Below are positions 7,365 through 16,472 of a stretch of 47,373 nucleotides of DNA, piece by piece. A model generated the notes under the pieces. It did not search any database. It was not told the origin of the DNA and was given only the letters and a program-made list of their open reading frames with translations. How positions within the stretch are numbered: position 1 is the stretch's first letter; every line of letters begins with the position of its first letter. The stretch comes from an uncultured bacterium. Lineage in GTDB: Bacteria; Calescibacteriota; Calescibacteriia; Calescibacteriales; Calescibacteriaceae. The stretch spans positions 1 to 47,373 of the forward strand of contig CALHPK010000019.1 in NCBI GenBank assembly GCA_938036315.1, read 5' to 3'. Position numbers and translations under genes: made by a program.

Positions 7365-9656
7365 CTACCATATTATTGAACCAGATGAATCTGTTTGATC
7401 AGCCCACTCAACTACATTGTTCTCACTTGTGTCTCTCACACCCTCAGCCTTAAAAACTATGTCAGGTCTCAAAGAACGAAAAGCACAGGTAAGATTTGAA
7501 TTATTACACTTCAAACTAGGTACATCCTCCTTAACTCTTACTATTATAGCTATATTTATAATATCAAACATCACCTCTTCAATTGTCAGAACTAAACTCC
7601 CTCCGCCGACATTAGCAACCTCAATTCTGTCTCCAACCGCTAAACCTGAAACAAGAGTAGTTAATCTTAATTCCCTTTTAGCTACATCACTTACATAAAG
7701 TCCACCCTGCGGAGATTGTAGGTCATTATTAATAGCATCAGGTTTTATCCATCCATTTTGGAAGTTGTGAGTGCCGAGGTTATTCCAAAACCAGACTTTC
7801 CAATTGTTTCCTTCTTTCACTACAGCGGTCACAACATTAGGAGTAGGATTCCCATTTGCATCATATACATCTACTACTTCTCCAACCCACAGGATAGACG
7901 GAGCAGATGCAAAAGTTAGAGTATTGTCATCAGCAGAGGTATTATCGTTATCGGCTATGCCAGCTGGTATCTTCAGTGTGATAGGCTCAGCAAAAAATTC
8001 AACCCAAATTTGGTTTCGGTTAGCTCCCACTATCTGCTGTGAAATAGGCGTTATATTGAAGGTACGAGAGGATAAAGTTATCTGACCCGAAGTTATCTCC
8101 TCTGAGAATGAAATAATGAAAGTTCTAGTAGAACTAGAGTAATCCATTGGTGGGAAACCAAACACCCACTCTATTAGTGGTCCCAGGTTATCAATAAAGT
8201 TTAGGTAGGGGGCATTTTCAAGCGAGCATACCTCTTCTCCGTTTATATTTACCGGCACAACCGCTATTGATGCTCCCTTACCCCAAGAAATGTCAACCCA
8301 AGGAGGAACAAGTATAGAAACTGTCCACTTTTTATCAGCTGGGCGGAATTGAGGAATTGCTCCTACATTTACCCACACAACTCTTCCAAGCTCTGCTTGA
8401 GCTATATCAAGGGCATATACTTTGTAACCTACTATCCCAGCAAGAACAAGAGGTGACCAGATAAGTTCAAGTAAATTAGACGAATTAATATTTGGTGTAG
8501 AGAAGTTCCCCGGTTCAAGATAAAAGATACGATCAAAAATAAATGTATGTTGAGAGAATACCACAGCGGTTGCTTTATCTGAGTATGCTTTGAGATTTAT
8601 TTCAGGTTTTGGGCAGGCAAGCCCACGCGGAGCGGATGGATCAAATGCAACAAAATCATAGCTGACCGGTGATAGTAACATCTCCCCATACTTTCCGTAA
8701 GCTCCATATATTTCAAGAATACATTGCCCGAGTAATGCTCCCGCAGGCTTTATCTCTGCAATAGCTCCTTCTATCTTAACATAGGTCTGGTAAAGGAAAG
8801 GGGATCCACTACAAAAAACCTGAGCATTAACCCCTGTAATTTCCCTTGAGAATATAATCTTTATATCAGAGTTAGGGGAAATGTACTGTCCAGAATCTAC
8901 AGATGTGTAAAGAATTTTAAATCTCTCAACGCCCAGAACTATAGTAACTTCATCCATTTCTTCTCCAAGATCCACAGAAACTACAGCATTGATAGAAAAC
9001 TCTGATTCTTTCCCTGCAGGCGGGAATGCTACAAGTATTACAGCCTCCCCTAAAAGTGCTGGAATACCTTGAGTTATTGCGACAGGAGAAGTAGCACTTG
9101 TGACAGAGGTTATAGGTTCTCCTTGTGGTATCCCGAGATAGAAAGCTATTCCGGGCGATGGTAAAACCCTAACTACAGAACCCGGGACGGGATTCCCTTC
9201 TTTATCTATAACCTGCACCTTTATTTTTGCAGGGTTTGCCAGGATAAAATCTTCCTCCCTCAGCCTTTGAATTACAGCCGTGATGCCTGTGGCATGCTCT
9301 TTGTATTCTGCAAGGGGGACATTTCGCGCAGATGTAACATATCCCTCCTTTTCGACCTGTATCCTTGCATTCGCAACTAAAATGGCATCTCTTGGCAGGC
9401 TCTCTATCTTAATGCTTAATCTGTAGAGTCCATTTTTATCTGTCTTAACTTCAGCATCAAAAGGATAAATACTTACCTTAGCCCCTTCTATAGGATTACC
9501 GTTAACATCCTTTACATACCCATGCACTGTAACGGTTTGTTCGCTTACCTCAAAGTAGACTTTACTTTCTTTACTTTCTTTCGTACAGCGGACAACAATA
9601 AAGCTGAACAGAAATCCTATACCTATTAACTTTCCCACTAATTTTACTCTATCCAT
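7365..9656 (-). CDS. Secreted multidomain protein, probable lipoprotein
   Basis: Unknown function (763 aa). A signal peptide is visible: KLIGIGFLFSFIVVRC followed by a Lys/Glu/Ser-rich linker. The lipobox is imperfect because arginine precedes Cys24. Residues about 40-115 read like a carboxypeptidase-regulatory-like beta-sandwich (VHGYVKDVNGNPIEGAKVSI and GLYRLSI). A second similar segment follows (IKVQVIDKEGNPVPGSVVRV). Two Ig-like segments of the SbsA/Big_5 style come later (ISPNSDIKIIFSREITG, then SSTRTFIISFSEEITSG). No catalytic motif is seen. A strong AAGGAGGTGA lies just upstream of the ATG, so the start is secure. Probably a surface or periplasmic structural protein. It stands alone as a transcription unit. 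Confidence 0.6.
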   Translation of the reverse strand: MDRVKLVGKLIGIGFLFSFIVVRCTKESKESKVYFEVSEQTVTVHGYVKDVNGNPIEGAKVSIYPFDAEVKTDKNGLYRLSIKIESLPRDAILVANARIQVEKEGYVTSARNVPLAEYKEHATGITAVIQRLREEDFILANPAKIKVQVIDKEGNPVPGSVVRVLPSPGIAFYLGIPQGEPITSVTSATSPVAITQGIPALLGEAVILVAFPPAGKESEFSINAVVSVDLGEEMDEVTIVLGVERFKILYTSVDSGQYISPNSDIKIIFSREITGVNAQVFCSGSPFLYQTYVKIEGAIAEIKPAGALLGQCILEIYGAYGKYGEMLLSPVSYDFVAFDPSAPRGLACPKPEINLKAYSDKATAVVFSQHTFIFDRIFYLEPGNFSTPNINSSNLLELIWSPLVLAGIVGYKVYALDIAQAELGRVVWVNVGAIPQFRPADKKWTVSILVPPWVDISWGKGASIAVVPVNINGEEVCSLENAPYLNFIDNLGPLIEWVFGFPPMDYSSSTRTFIISFSEEITSGQITLSSRTFNITPISQQIVGANRNQIWVEFFAEPITLKIPAGIADNDNTSADDNTLTFASAPSILWVGEVVDVYDANGNPTPNVVTAVVKEGNNWKVWFWNNLGTHNFQNGWIKPDAINNDLQSPQGGLYVSDVAKRELRLTTLVSGLAVGDRIEVANVGGGSLVLTIEEVMFDIINIAIIVRVKEDVPSLKCNNSNLTCAFRSLRPDIVFKAEGVRDTSENNVVEWADQTDSSGSIIW

Positions 9657-9972
9657 CTTCCTTCACCTCCTTATACTTTTCATTTTACAAAAACTTTTCA
9701 CATTTTTCATTTTACAAAAACTTTTCACATTTAGCAATTTCCAAAATAGTTTGGCTATTGCCATCAAAATTATCAAACATTAGAATTTTTTCTATTTCTA
9801 TCTTCTATTTTTTTTATTTATTTAAAAGTACTTTTCAATTGAGGAAAGTTTTCTGCCAAGAGCAATATCAAGATAAAAATCTGCAAATTAGGAAATCGCT
9901 AAAATAATTATCATATTGGTTTCTTATTCAAACAAGCAGAGGATGGATTGATTAAAGTAGGAGGATTCTCAG
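9657..9972. other. Divergent intergenic region
   Basis: This 316-bp AT-rich spacer separates two divergent genes and must hold promoters for both directions. I see the 27-bp tandem duplication on its left side and a Shine-Dalgarno (TAGGAGGA) at its right edge before the ATG at 9973. No ORF, RNA gene or strong hairpin is visible. Confidence 0.6.
9677..9732. repeat. 27-bp tandem duplication
   Basis: Two copies with a 27-bp period, the second starting at 9708, each containing CATTTTACAAAAACTTTTC. They sit 20-75 bp upstream of the 763-residue secreted protein gene, where its promoter should be. A duplicated promoter element is possible but not shown. Confidence 0.85.
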
Positions 9973-11202
9973 ATGTCTAAAATGGGGAGCAAAACTGAAG
10001 ATGCGGGTGGACAGAAAAGGAAGAGGAAGAAAAAGGAGATAGTAAAGGAAAAGGAAGAGGGGGAGAAGGAAGAAGGGGAAATATTGGAAGAAGCGGAGAA
10101 AATAGAGCAAAAAATTGAAAGAGAGAAAGGGATCCTGGAGCCGGAGGAGGAGAAATCTCCTTTAGTTGTTATAACTGGGGCATGCGGATTCATAGGCTCG
10201 TGGGCTGTTGAGATAACAAAACAAAGTGGCTGGCGTGTCAGAGCTTGTGATCTCCCATCAGCGTTCAAAGGGAAAGATGAATTTGGCAAACAGAGATATC
10301 CAGAACTTGTACGCAAACTTGCCGACGAAACAGTAGAATGCGACATAACTAAACCCGAAACTCTAAAAGGAATATTCGACGACGCAGACTTTGTATTCCA
10401 CATAGCAGCAATACTAAAATATGATGTCCCCTGGGAAACACTCTACAAAGTCAATGTAGAAGGAACTAAAAATGTATTTGAGGAGATACTAAAAAGTCAG
10501 AATTCCAACCTCAAAAGAATAGTTGTATGGAGCACAAACGGAATATTCGGCATACCTGAAAAAGATGAAGTCCCCATAAAGGAAGATAACCCGGCAAGAC
10601 CGGTAACAAGATATGCACTGTCGAAATTCATAGAAGAAAAAATAGCATGGATATATCATAGGAAATATGGTTTGCCGGTAACGGTAATAAGACCAACAGC
10701 GGTTTATGGTCCCCGGGAGTCTTATCTTTTTTTTGAAAATCTGAAAAGTATAAAAAGATCGAAGTTTATATTTATTCCTGCGAATTTCAAGTTCACTTTT
10801 CCATCTGTTCATGCAGTTGATATCTGCAGAGCGGCGATGCACCTTGCGCAGTACCCCGGTGCGGTCGGAGAGGATTACATTATCAACGATGACAGCAATC
10901 TGACCGCGGTTGAGGTTATAAAATTTAGCGCGGAGACACTCGGGAAACCATTTTATCTTCTGCCTCCAGTTCCCATCGAACTTGCAAGAGCAGGAATTGT
11001 AGGAATATCTTTACTCTCCCAGTATCTATCAAAACTTGGAATAAAACTCCCCATTGAGCCTGAGCTATCGTTTATGTTCGGATACGATATGGCTTGCTCA
11101 AACGAAAAACTAAAATCAACAGGATTCAAGTTCAAATATCCCGATTTTCGTGAAGGTATGAGAGAAGCAATAAGATGGTATGAAGAGGAGGGATTACTAT
11201 GA
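9973..11202 (+). CDS. Extended SDR, NAD-dependent epimerase/dehydratase-like, charged N-terminus
   Basis: NAD(P)-dependent extended short-chain dehydrogenase (409 aa). The Rossmann motif GACGFIG is at 69-75, and the catalytic tyrosine and lysine are in YALSK at 214-218. A serine lies in VVWSTNGIFG. RPTAVYGPRE corresponds to the NAD-epimerase RPxxxYGP element. Overall it resembles 3-beta-hydroxysteroid dehydrogenase/sterol or UDP-sugar epimerase members, but the substrate cannot be told. The unusual part is the first 62 residues, almost entirely Lys, Arg and Glu and probably a charged coiled helix, absent from typical members. The TAGGAGGA ribosome site supports the start at 9973. The stop overlaps the next start as ATGA, indicating coupling to the 188-residue protein. 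Confidence 0.8.
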   Translation: MSKMGSKTEDAGGQKRKRKKKEIVKEKEEGEKEEGEILEEAEKIEQKIEREKGILEPEEEKSPLVVITGACGFIGSWAVEITKQSGWRVRACDLPSAFKGKDEFGKQRYPELVRKLADETVECDITKPETLKGIFDDADFVFHIAAILKYDVPWETLYKVNVEGTKNVFEEILKSQNSNLKRIVVWSTNGIFGIPEKDEVPIKEDNPARPVTRYALSKFIEEKIAWIYHRKYGLPVTVIRPTAVYGPRESYLFFENLKSIKRSKFIFIPANFKFTFPSVHAVDICRAAMHLAQYPGAVGEDYIINDDSNLTAVEVIKFSAETLGKPFYLLPPVPIELARAGIVGISLLSQYLSKLGIKLPIEPELSFMFGYDMACSNEKLKSTGFKFKYPDFREGMREAIRWYEEEGLL

Positions 11203-11765
11203 CCAGAAGCACAGGTAGAAAGCCGGATATGGATTTTACAAGTTTTCTGAAAGTTCCTCAGCCTGTTTTAGAGGCACTGATGCTATCGGGTGAGAAACCA
11301 GATCCTGAAAAGTTAGTGGGATGGGAATTCAGAGGGCACAACATAGGTATTATACCAAAAATCGGCAGAATCCTGAAATTCAAAAAGGGCTTTCTAAAAT
11401 TCGGTGACGAGATAATCGGATACAATGTCCTTGTGGAGCAGAATTCTCCAGACGAACCTTGGATAGCATTACCTTCAGAAGCAAAGCCCAAAAGACACGG
11501 GTTTTTCAAAGTATATCCTGCCGAATTCTCACCAAAATACAGACACTACCCGCAAGCACTCCTACTTGACTACAGCAAAGGAGGGAATCCATTCTACGAC
11601 CCCTCACAAGTTCTCAGAGACTACCTTGTAAAACCATTGCCAGATAACGATGACCTTTATCTTGGCAAAGCGTACGCGGAAATAGCTGGAAAGATGATAT
11701 TTGTTGGATATTTCGTGATCGAAAGGTACAACAAGGCTATAGTTGATTCTCTCAAGCTGAGTTAA
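11199..11765 (+). CDS. Conserved-looking protein of unknown function
   Basis: I do not recognise this 188-residue protein. It has no signal peptide or membrane segment. Notable stretches are VGWEFRGHNIG, GRILKFKKGFLKFG and FVGYFVIERYN, giving an alternating beta pattern, with many aromatic and basic residues. The ATG overlaps the preceding SDR stop by 4 nt (ATGA), so the two are translationally coupled and probably act on related substrates. An SDR partnered with a small beta-rich protein suggests lipid or isoprenoid handling, but this is inference only. The gene is followed after 5 nt by yidD. Confidence 0.65.
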   Translation: MTRSTGRKPDMDFTSFLKVPQPVLEALMLSGEKPDPEKLVGWEFRGHNIGIIPKIGRILKFKKGFLKFGDEIIGYNVLVEQNSPDEPWIALPSEAKPKRHGFFKVYPAEFSPKYRHYPQALLLDYSKGGNPFYDPSQVLRDYLVKPLPDNDDLYLGKAYAEIAGKMIFVGYFVIERYNKAIVDSLKLS

Positions 11766-11770
11766 AGAAT

Positions 11771-11998
11771 ATGCAAACAGCTGCGACCAGATTAGTCTCC
11801 GCTATGATAAAATTTGCAAAAATACTGTGGAGAGCTATACCAATCTCGTACGAGAGGTCCTGCAGATTCTATCCTTCTTGTGCTGATTATGCATCTATGT
11901 GTGTTCAGAGGTATCGCTTTCCTAAGAGTCTGCTGAAAATACTCTGGAGGATTCTCAGATGCAATCCGTTTTCACAAGGAGGAGTGGATTTCCCTTAA
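11771..11998 (+). CDS. yidD: Membrane protein insertion efficiency factor YidD
   Basis: Small YidD-family protein (75 aa), a peripheral inner-membrane helper for YidC-mediated insertion. The signatures are clear: an N-terminal amphipathic helix ([14 protein letters not shown]), [11 protein letters not shown] in the middle, and [15 protein letters not shown] at the end. An internal ATG at 11804 is possible, but the upstream residues fit the usual helix. In many bacteria yidD sits between rnpA and yidC. Here it is embedded between an unknown gene (5-nt gap) and trpB2 (4-nt gap), so that arrangement is not conserved. Confidence 0.88.
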   Translation: MQTAATRLVSAMIKFAKILWRAIPISYERSCRFYPSCADYASMCVQRYRFPKSLLKILWRILRCNPFSQGGVDFP

Positions 11999-12002
11999 GG
12001 CT

Positions 12003-13370
12003 ATGAATAACAACAACAATAGAATATATTTACCCAGGAGTGAGATTCCCAAAAAGTGGTATAACATCTTGGCAGATCTGCCGGAACCTGTTGATCCTCC
12101 CTTGAACCCAGAGACAAAGAAACCGGTGTCGCCGTCTGATCTTGAAGCTATATTTCCTCCCCCCCTGATAGAGCAGGAAGTATCGAACCAGCGGTGGATA
12201 GATATTCCTGAAGAAGTTTTGGAAAAGTACACGATATGGAGACCAACACCTTTGCATAGGGCTTACAATCTTGAAAGATATCTTGATACTCCTGCTATTA
12301 TCCTTTATAAGAATGAATCTGTTTCTCCACCTGGGTCACATAAGCCCAACACTGCGGTTCCGCAGGTTTACTATAACAAAATATCTGGGATAAAAAGATT
12401 GACAACTGAAACAGGAGCTGGTCAATGGGGGAGTTCTCTTTGCTTTGCAGGAAACCTGTTTGGGATAGAAATAATAGTTTATATGGTCAGGGTAAGCTAT
12501 GAGAGCAAGCCTTACAGAAAAACAATGATGGAAATCTGGGGTGGGAAAGTCTTCCCGAGTCCATCAAGAAGAACTAACTTTGGGAAGAAAGTACTGGAGG
12601 AGGACCCGAATAACCCTGGAAGTCTTGGCATAGCAATAAGTGAGGCAATTGAAGAAGCTTTGGGAGATAAACATACAAACTATTCACTAGGGAGTGTGTT
12701 AAATCATGTTCTGTTACATCAAACAATCATAGGGCTTGAATCAAAAAAGCAATTGGAAAATGAAGGGATTTATCCTGATGTTATAATTGGGTGTATAGGG
12801 GGTGGTTCTAACTTTGCTGGGATTTCCTTTCCATTCATATATGACAAGATAAACGGCAAAAAGAGAGATTTGAGGGTTATTGCGGTTGAGCCGGTGTCGT
12901 GCCCGTCTGTAACTCGTGGGAGGTACACCTACGATTTTGGAGATACAGCAGGTATGACTCCTTTGATTAAAATGTATACACTTGGTCACAAATTTGTTCC
13001 ACCGCCAATCCATGCAGGGGGATTGCGCTACCACGGAATGGCTCCGATAGTAAGTAAACTTCATCAGCTTGGACTGATAGAGGCCAGGGCGTATTCACAA
13101 AACCAAGTTTTTGAAGCCGGGGTAATATTTGCAAGGACCGAGGGTATAATTCCCGCTCCAGAGACAAATCACGCCATAAAAGCAGTAATCGATGAGGCCA
13201 TAGAAGCTAAAAAGGATGGAAAAAGAAAAATCATATTGTTCAACTTTTCCGGACATGGCTACTTAGACCTTAAAGCTTATGAAGATTTCTTAGCTGGAAA
13301 ACTTCCTGATCACACACCAACTGATGAGGAAATACAGAAGTCAATAGTAGGTATTCCCAAAGTGGAGTGA
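12003..13370 (+). CDS. Tryptophan synthase beta chain, TrpB2 type
   Basis: PLP-dependent fold-type II enzyme (455 aa) that joins indole and serine to make tryptophan. The PLP lysine is K114 in GSHKPNT, and the phosphate-binding loop is IGGGSNFAG at about 264. The length, the N-terminal block with WYNILADLP, and [10 protein letters not shown] match the TrpB2 clade, common in archaea and thermophilic bacteria and usually unlinked to trpA. No trpA or other trp gene is here. TrpB2 proteins may work with a free indole source or as serine deaminases. The ATG follows AAGG closely and the upstream yidD stop by 4 nt, so this is the last gene of the four-gene unit. Confidence 0.9.
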   Translation: MNNNNNRIYLPRSEIPKKWYNILADLPEPVDPPLNPETKKPVSPSDLEAIFPPPLIEQEVSNQRWIDIPEEVLEKYTIWRPTPLHRAYNLERYLDTPAIILYKNESVSPPGSHKPNTAVPQVYYNKISGIKRLTTETGAGQWGSSLCFAGNLFGIEIIVYMVRVSYESKPYRKTMMEIWGGKVFPSPSRRTNFGKKVLEEDPNNPGSLGIAISEAIEEALGDKHTNYSLGSVLNHVLLHQTIIGLESKKQLENEGIYPDVIIGCIGGGSNFAGISFPFIYDKINGKKRDLRVIAVEPVSCPSVTRGRYTYDFGDTAGMTPLIKMYTLGHKFVPPPIHAGGLRYHGMAPIVSKLHQLGLIEARAYSQNQVFEAGVIFARTEGIIPAPETNHAIKAVIDEAIEAKKDGKRKIILFNFSGHGYLDLKAYEDFLAGKLPDHTPTDEEIQKSIVGIPKVE

Positions 13371-13460
13371 GAATTGTACTTTATGTCACCTGACCTAAAG
13401 AATTAAAAAATATATCCGATAATAGTAGTTTAGCTAATTGGCAATTGGTAACCACCTATC

Positions 13461-13488
13461 AGGGGGTCCCAGATTTTTCTGGCCCCCT
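13461..13488 (+). terminator. GC-rich hairpin after trpB2
   Basis: AGGGGG and CCCCCT pair around an inner CCAGA/TCTGG stem with a four-T loop and a two-base bulge, 90 nt past the trpB2 stop. It is by far the most GC-rich element in the spacer. There is no T run behind it, so it could be a factor-dependent terminator or an RNA-stabilising 3' end rather than a textbook intrinsic terminator. Confidence 0.45.
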
Positions 13489-13528
13489 CTCTGCTGTATA
13501 GAAAGTTTTAGCGATTTCAGATAGAAGA

Positions 13529-13573
13529 GAGAATCAGGAACAAACAATTAGCGAGAATCAGGAACAAACAATT
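13529..13573. repeat. 24-bp-period tandem duplication
   Basis: A 21-bp identical sequence beginning GAGAATCAGGAACAAACAA lies at 13529-13549 and 13553-13573. It is upstream of the classical SDR gene, in its presumed promoter region. Confidence 0.9.
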
Positions 13574-13619
13574 TTGCTTTCCCACTTTTTAGGATGTTCA
13601 GGAGAAAATTATAGGTAGT

Positions 13620-14432
13620 ATGGAGGATAGTAAGTTGTGCACTTATGAATTCAGAGATAAGGTGATAATGATAACCGCGGCGTCCAGAGGGATAGGACTT
13701 GCCACTGCCAAAAGGTTCTGCAAGGGGGGCGGAAAAGTCTTTTTAACATCTCGCAAAGAAGATAATCTTAAATCCGCCGTGGAATATCTGAAGGCAGAAC
13801 TTGAGAAAGAACATCTGGCACTTGGGAAAGATTACGATGTACATTACGATGTGAGCCACTCTGGTATACCAGCTGACGTAAAAAAATCAGTAGAAAAATG
13901 CTGGGAGATCTATGGAAAAATAGACATTCTTGTTAACAACGCTGCTACAAATCCTGCAATGACTCCACTACATCAGACATCAGATGAACTGTGGGAGAAA
14001 GTGCTAAGCGTCGGACTTACCGGCAATTTCATAGCTAGCAGAGAGGTTTCAAATCTTATGATAAAACACAATATAAAAGGATGTATAATAAATGTTGCCT
14101 CCACTGCTGGTTTACGGGCATCCCCTATGCTCGGAGCTTATGCAGCAGTAAAAGCTGCGCTTATTTCCATCACAAAGACTATGGCAGTTGAACTAGCCGG
14201 ATTCGGAATAAGAGTAAATGCAGTAGCACCAGGTCTGATAAGGACTAAATTCTCAAAAGTTCTTGTTGATATGTTTGAAGATAAAACAGGAGAAAACCCC
14301 CTGCTTAACATACCTATTGGTAGAGTCGGGGAACCCGAAGAAGTCGCTGAAGTAATAGCATTTTTATCTTCAGAAAAAGCTTCATACATAACAGGTTCTG
14401 TAATAGTAATAGATGGAGGATCAACAGCATAA
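13620..14432 (+). CDS. Classical SDR oxidoreductase, DHRS4-like
   Basis: NAD(P)(H)-dependent short-chain dehydrogenase (270 aa). The cofactor motif reads TAASRGIG at 19-26, with Ala replacing the usual first Gly. The structural motif reads NNAATNP instead of NNAG. The catalytic serine is in INVAST, and the YAAVK pair is Y174/K178. APGLIRTKFSK and SSEKASYITG follow. Together these variants match the DHRS4/carbonyl-reductase branch better than FabG. It probably reduces a keto group or oxidises a secondary alcohol. AGGAG at 13600-13604 is a distant ribosome site. The gap to korA is 213 nt, so co-transcription with korAB is uncertain. Confidence 0.85.
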   Translation: MEDSKLCTYEFRDKVIMITAASRGIGLATAKRFCKGGGKVFLTSRKEDNLKSAVEYLKAELEKEHLALGKDYDVHYDVSHSGIPADVKKSVEKCWEIYGKIDILVNNAATNPAMTPLHQTSDELWEKVLSVGLTGNFIASREVSNLMIKHNIKGCIINVASTAGLRASPMLGAYAAVKAALISITKTMAVELAGFGIRVNAVAPGLIRTKFSKVLVDMFEDKTGENPLLNIPIGRVGEPEEVAEVIAFLSSEKASYITGSVIVIDGGSTA

Positions 14433-14440
14433 TTATCAGA

Positions 14441-14573
14441 CAGCATAAACAATCACAACAGCACAAACAATCATAAATTTCACAACCACAATATTTTTAC
14501 CACACATGCCAAACTACCACACATACCAAACTGTACCATAACTATATAAAAACTGTACCCATAACTATATAAA
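14441..14573. repeat. Three successive tandem duplications
   Basis: One spacer carries three independent tandem doublets. An 18-bp unit is at 14441-14458 and 14459-14476 (two mismatches). A 17-bp unit is at 14498-14514 and 14515-14531 (one mismatch). A 22/23-bp unit is at 14529-14550 and 14551-14573 (one inserted base). The spacer, 14433-14645, holds nothing else that I recognise. Confidence 0.9.
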
Positions 14574-14645
14574 CTTGCAATCAACACATCGCACAAGATT
14601 GTCTGGCTTTTTCCAAAATTTTAATTTTGCACCTAAATTGTTTTT

Positions 14646-16460
14646 ATGAAGTTTACATTTGTTATCGGTGGACCGCAAGGAATGGGAGTTGATACATCTG
14701 CACATTCTTTTGCCAGAGCCTGCGCATATGCCGGCTACTGGGTCTTCGGAAAAAGAGAATATCATTCAAACATAACCGGAGAACACTCTTACTTCACTAT
14801 TACGGTTTCTGACAAGCAGGTGCACACATTTCAAAACAACATTGATATTCTTGCCACATTTGATGAAAGAACATTACGATTTCACATAGCAGATGTAAAA
14901 CCACATGGAGCTGTTATATACGACGAAGAAATTGACATTACAAAATACAAAACGGAAAAAGATAACATCCTTTTTGTCCCAATTCCGTACAACAAAATCA
15001 TAAAAGAAACGTCTGAAAAGTTCGGACTGGGTGATATAAAGAAAATTCAAGTTATGAGAAACTCAATATGTATTTTTGCTACCGCATCACTTATAGAGCT
15101 TGATTCGGGTTTTGTTGAAAAGACCATGGAGTATATCTTCTCTGGGAAGAGAAAAAAGGTGTTAGAACCTAACAGATACGCAGGTCTTGTAGCTTATGAA
15201 GAGGTAAAGAAATACAGAAATAAATTCCACATCAAGATGCCAAAAATAGATCTTGGCAGGGAGAGACTCCTTATCTCGGGCACTCAGGCTACCGCCCTAG
15301 GAAAAATCGCAGCAGGATGCAGATTTCAAACATACTATCCAATCACTCCGGCAACCGAGGAAAGCGAGTTTTTAGAATCAGTAGCTGATCAGTACGATTT
15401 TGTAGTTATTCAGGGTGAGGACGAAATAGCATGCATAGCTTTGAGCATAGGAGCAGCTCTTACCGGAGCGAGAGCATCAACTTCAACATCGGGACCGGGT
15501 TTTTCACTGATGATGGAAGCTATAGGATGGGCAGGCATGAATGAAGTTCCTGTTGTTGTCGTTAACCACCAACGCGGGGGACCTTCTACAGGACTTCCAA
15601 CCCGACATGAACAAGGAGATTTGAAATTTGCCATATACGGAGGTCACGGCGAATTCCCACGCATTGTTCTGGCTCCCGGTGACATAGAAGAAGCTTTTTA
15701 CATCACAGCATCCGCCTTCAACCTCGCAGAAAAATATCAGTGCCCAGTCATTATCCTCGAAGATAAATTCATATCAAATAGCGTAAAAACTGTTGATATG
15801 TTTGACCTATCAAAAATCAAAATTGATAGAGGAAAAACTCTGCAACCTGATAATAAAAGCAACTTCACAGACACTACCCTGAAAAAATTCAAAAGATTTG
15901 AGCTGGTAGATGATAACATCTCCCCACGAATATTCTTAGGACATCCCGGCTTGATATTCTGGAATACCGGAGATGAACACGATGAATTTGGACACATCTC
16001 AGAGGACCCTTATAACAGGCTCAGAATGCATCAGAAGAGGATGAGAAAACTCGAAAAAATAATCGAGGAAGTGAGCGTAGAAGAAAAAATATCTATCTTC
16101 GGAGATAAAGACAGTGATGTCGTGATTGTGAGCTGGGGCTCTACAAAGGGCGGAATCCTCACAGCATATGAGAACCTAAAGGACATGGGATATAAATTCC
16201 TCTTTATCCAGGTAAAGATGATTCATCCACTTGACGCAGATCTCATATCAGAATATCTTAATGGAAGATTAAAAATAGCCATCGAACAGAATTATTCTGC
16301 ACAACTTGCCGGATACATCACAGAAAAAACCGGTATAAAGTTCGACAAATTTATTCTAAAGTGGACCGGCAGACCCATTGCCGAAGAGGAGCTTACCAAC
16401 GCTATCAAAAATGCAATAACAGGTAACCAAAAATCAATAATTTTATCAGCAGGTCTGTAG
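14646..16460 (+). CDS. korA: 2-oxoacid:ferredoxin oxidoreductase, fused gamma-alpha subunit
   Basis: Subunit of the thiamine-diphosphate, iron-sulfur enzyme that interconverts 2-oxoacids and acyl-CoA using ferredoxin (604 aa). Residues 1-180 are the gamma domain (FVIGGPQGMGVDT at the start). Residues about 205-600 are the alpha domain, with YYPITPATEESEF, STSTSGPGFSLMMEAIGWAG, and GPSTGLPTRHEQGDL. This gamma-alpha fusion plus a separate beta subunit is the layout seen in archaeal-type and some bacterial 2-oxoglutarate or broad-specificity enzymes. Substrate choice cannot be read reliably; 2-oxoglutarate is likeliest. korB follows directly. No ribosome site is evident before the ATG. Confidence 0.9.
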   Translation: MKFTFVIGGPQGMGVDTSAHSFARACAYAGYWVFGKREYHSNITGEHSYFTITVSDKQVHTFQNNIDILATFDERTLRFHIADVKPHGAVIYDEEIDITKYKTEKDNILFVPIPYNKIIKETSEKFGLGDIKKIQVMRNSICIFATASLIELDSGFVEKTMEYIFSGKRKKVLEPNRYAGLVAYEEVKKYRNKFHIKMPKIDLGRERLLISGTQATALGKIAAGCRFQTYYPITPATEESEFLESVADQYDFVVIQGEDEIACIALSIGAALTGARASTSTSGPGFSLMMEAIGWAGMNEVPVVVVNHQRGGPSTGLPTRHEQGDLKFAIYGGHGEFPRIVLAPGDIEEAFYITASAFNLAEKYQCPVIILEDKFISNSVKTVDMFDLSKIKIDRGKTLQPDNKSNFTDTTLKKFKRFELVDDNISPRIFLGHPGLIFWNTGDEHDEFGHISEDPYNRLRMHQKRMRKLEKIIEEVSVEEKISIFGDKDSDVVIVSWGSTKGGILTAYENLKDMGYKFLFIQVKMIHPLDADLISEYLNGRLKIAIEQNYSAQLAGYITEKTGIKFDKFILKWTGRPIAEEELTNAIKNAITGNQKSIILSAGL

Positions 16461-16468
16461 GAGGTGAT
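16459..16468 (+). promoter_or_regulatory. Ribosome-binding site of korB
   Basis: AGGAGGTGAT is a full-length Shine-Dalgarno overlapping the korA stop and lying 4 nt before the ATG at 16473. An in-frame GTG at 16464 lies inside the site itself and so is not the start. Confidence 0.85.
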
Positions 16469-16472
16469 ACAT

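Noticed and set aside
9969-10403. Minus-strand frame of 144 codons opposite the extended SDR
   Set aside because: It is the antisense of the charged prefix and Rossmann fold and has no family match or ribosome site.
13461-13488. tRNA or riboswitch-like structure after trpB2
   Set aside because: Only one stem is present, with no cloverleaf arms or conserved T-loop.
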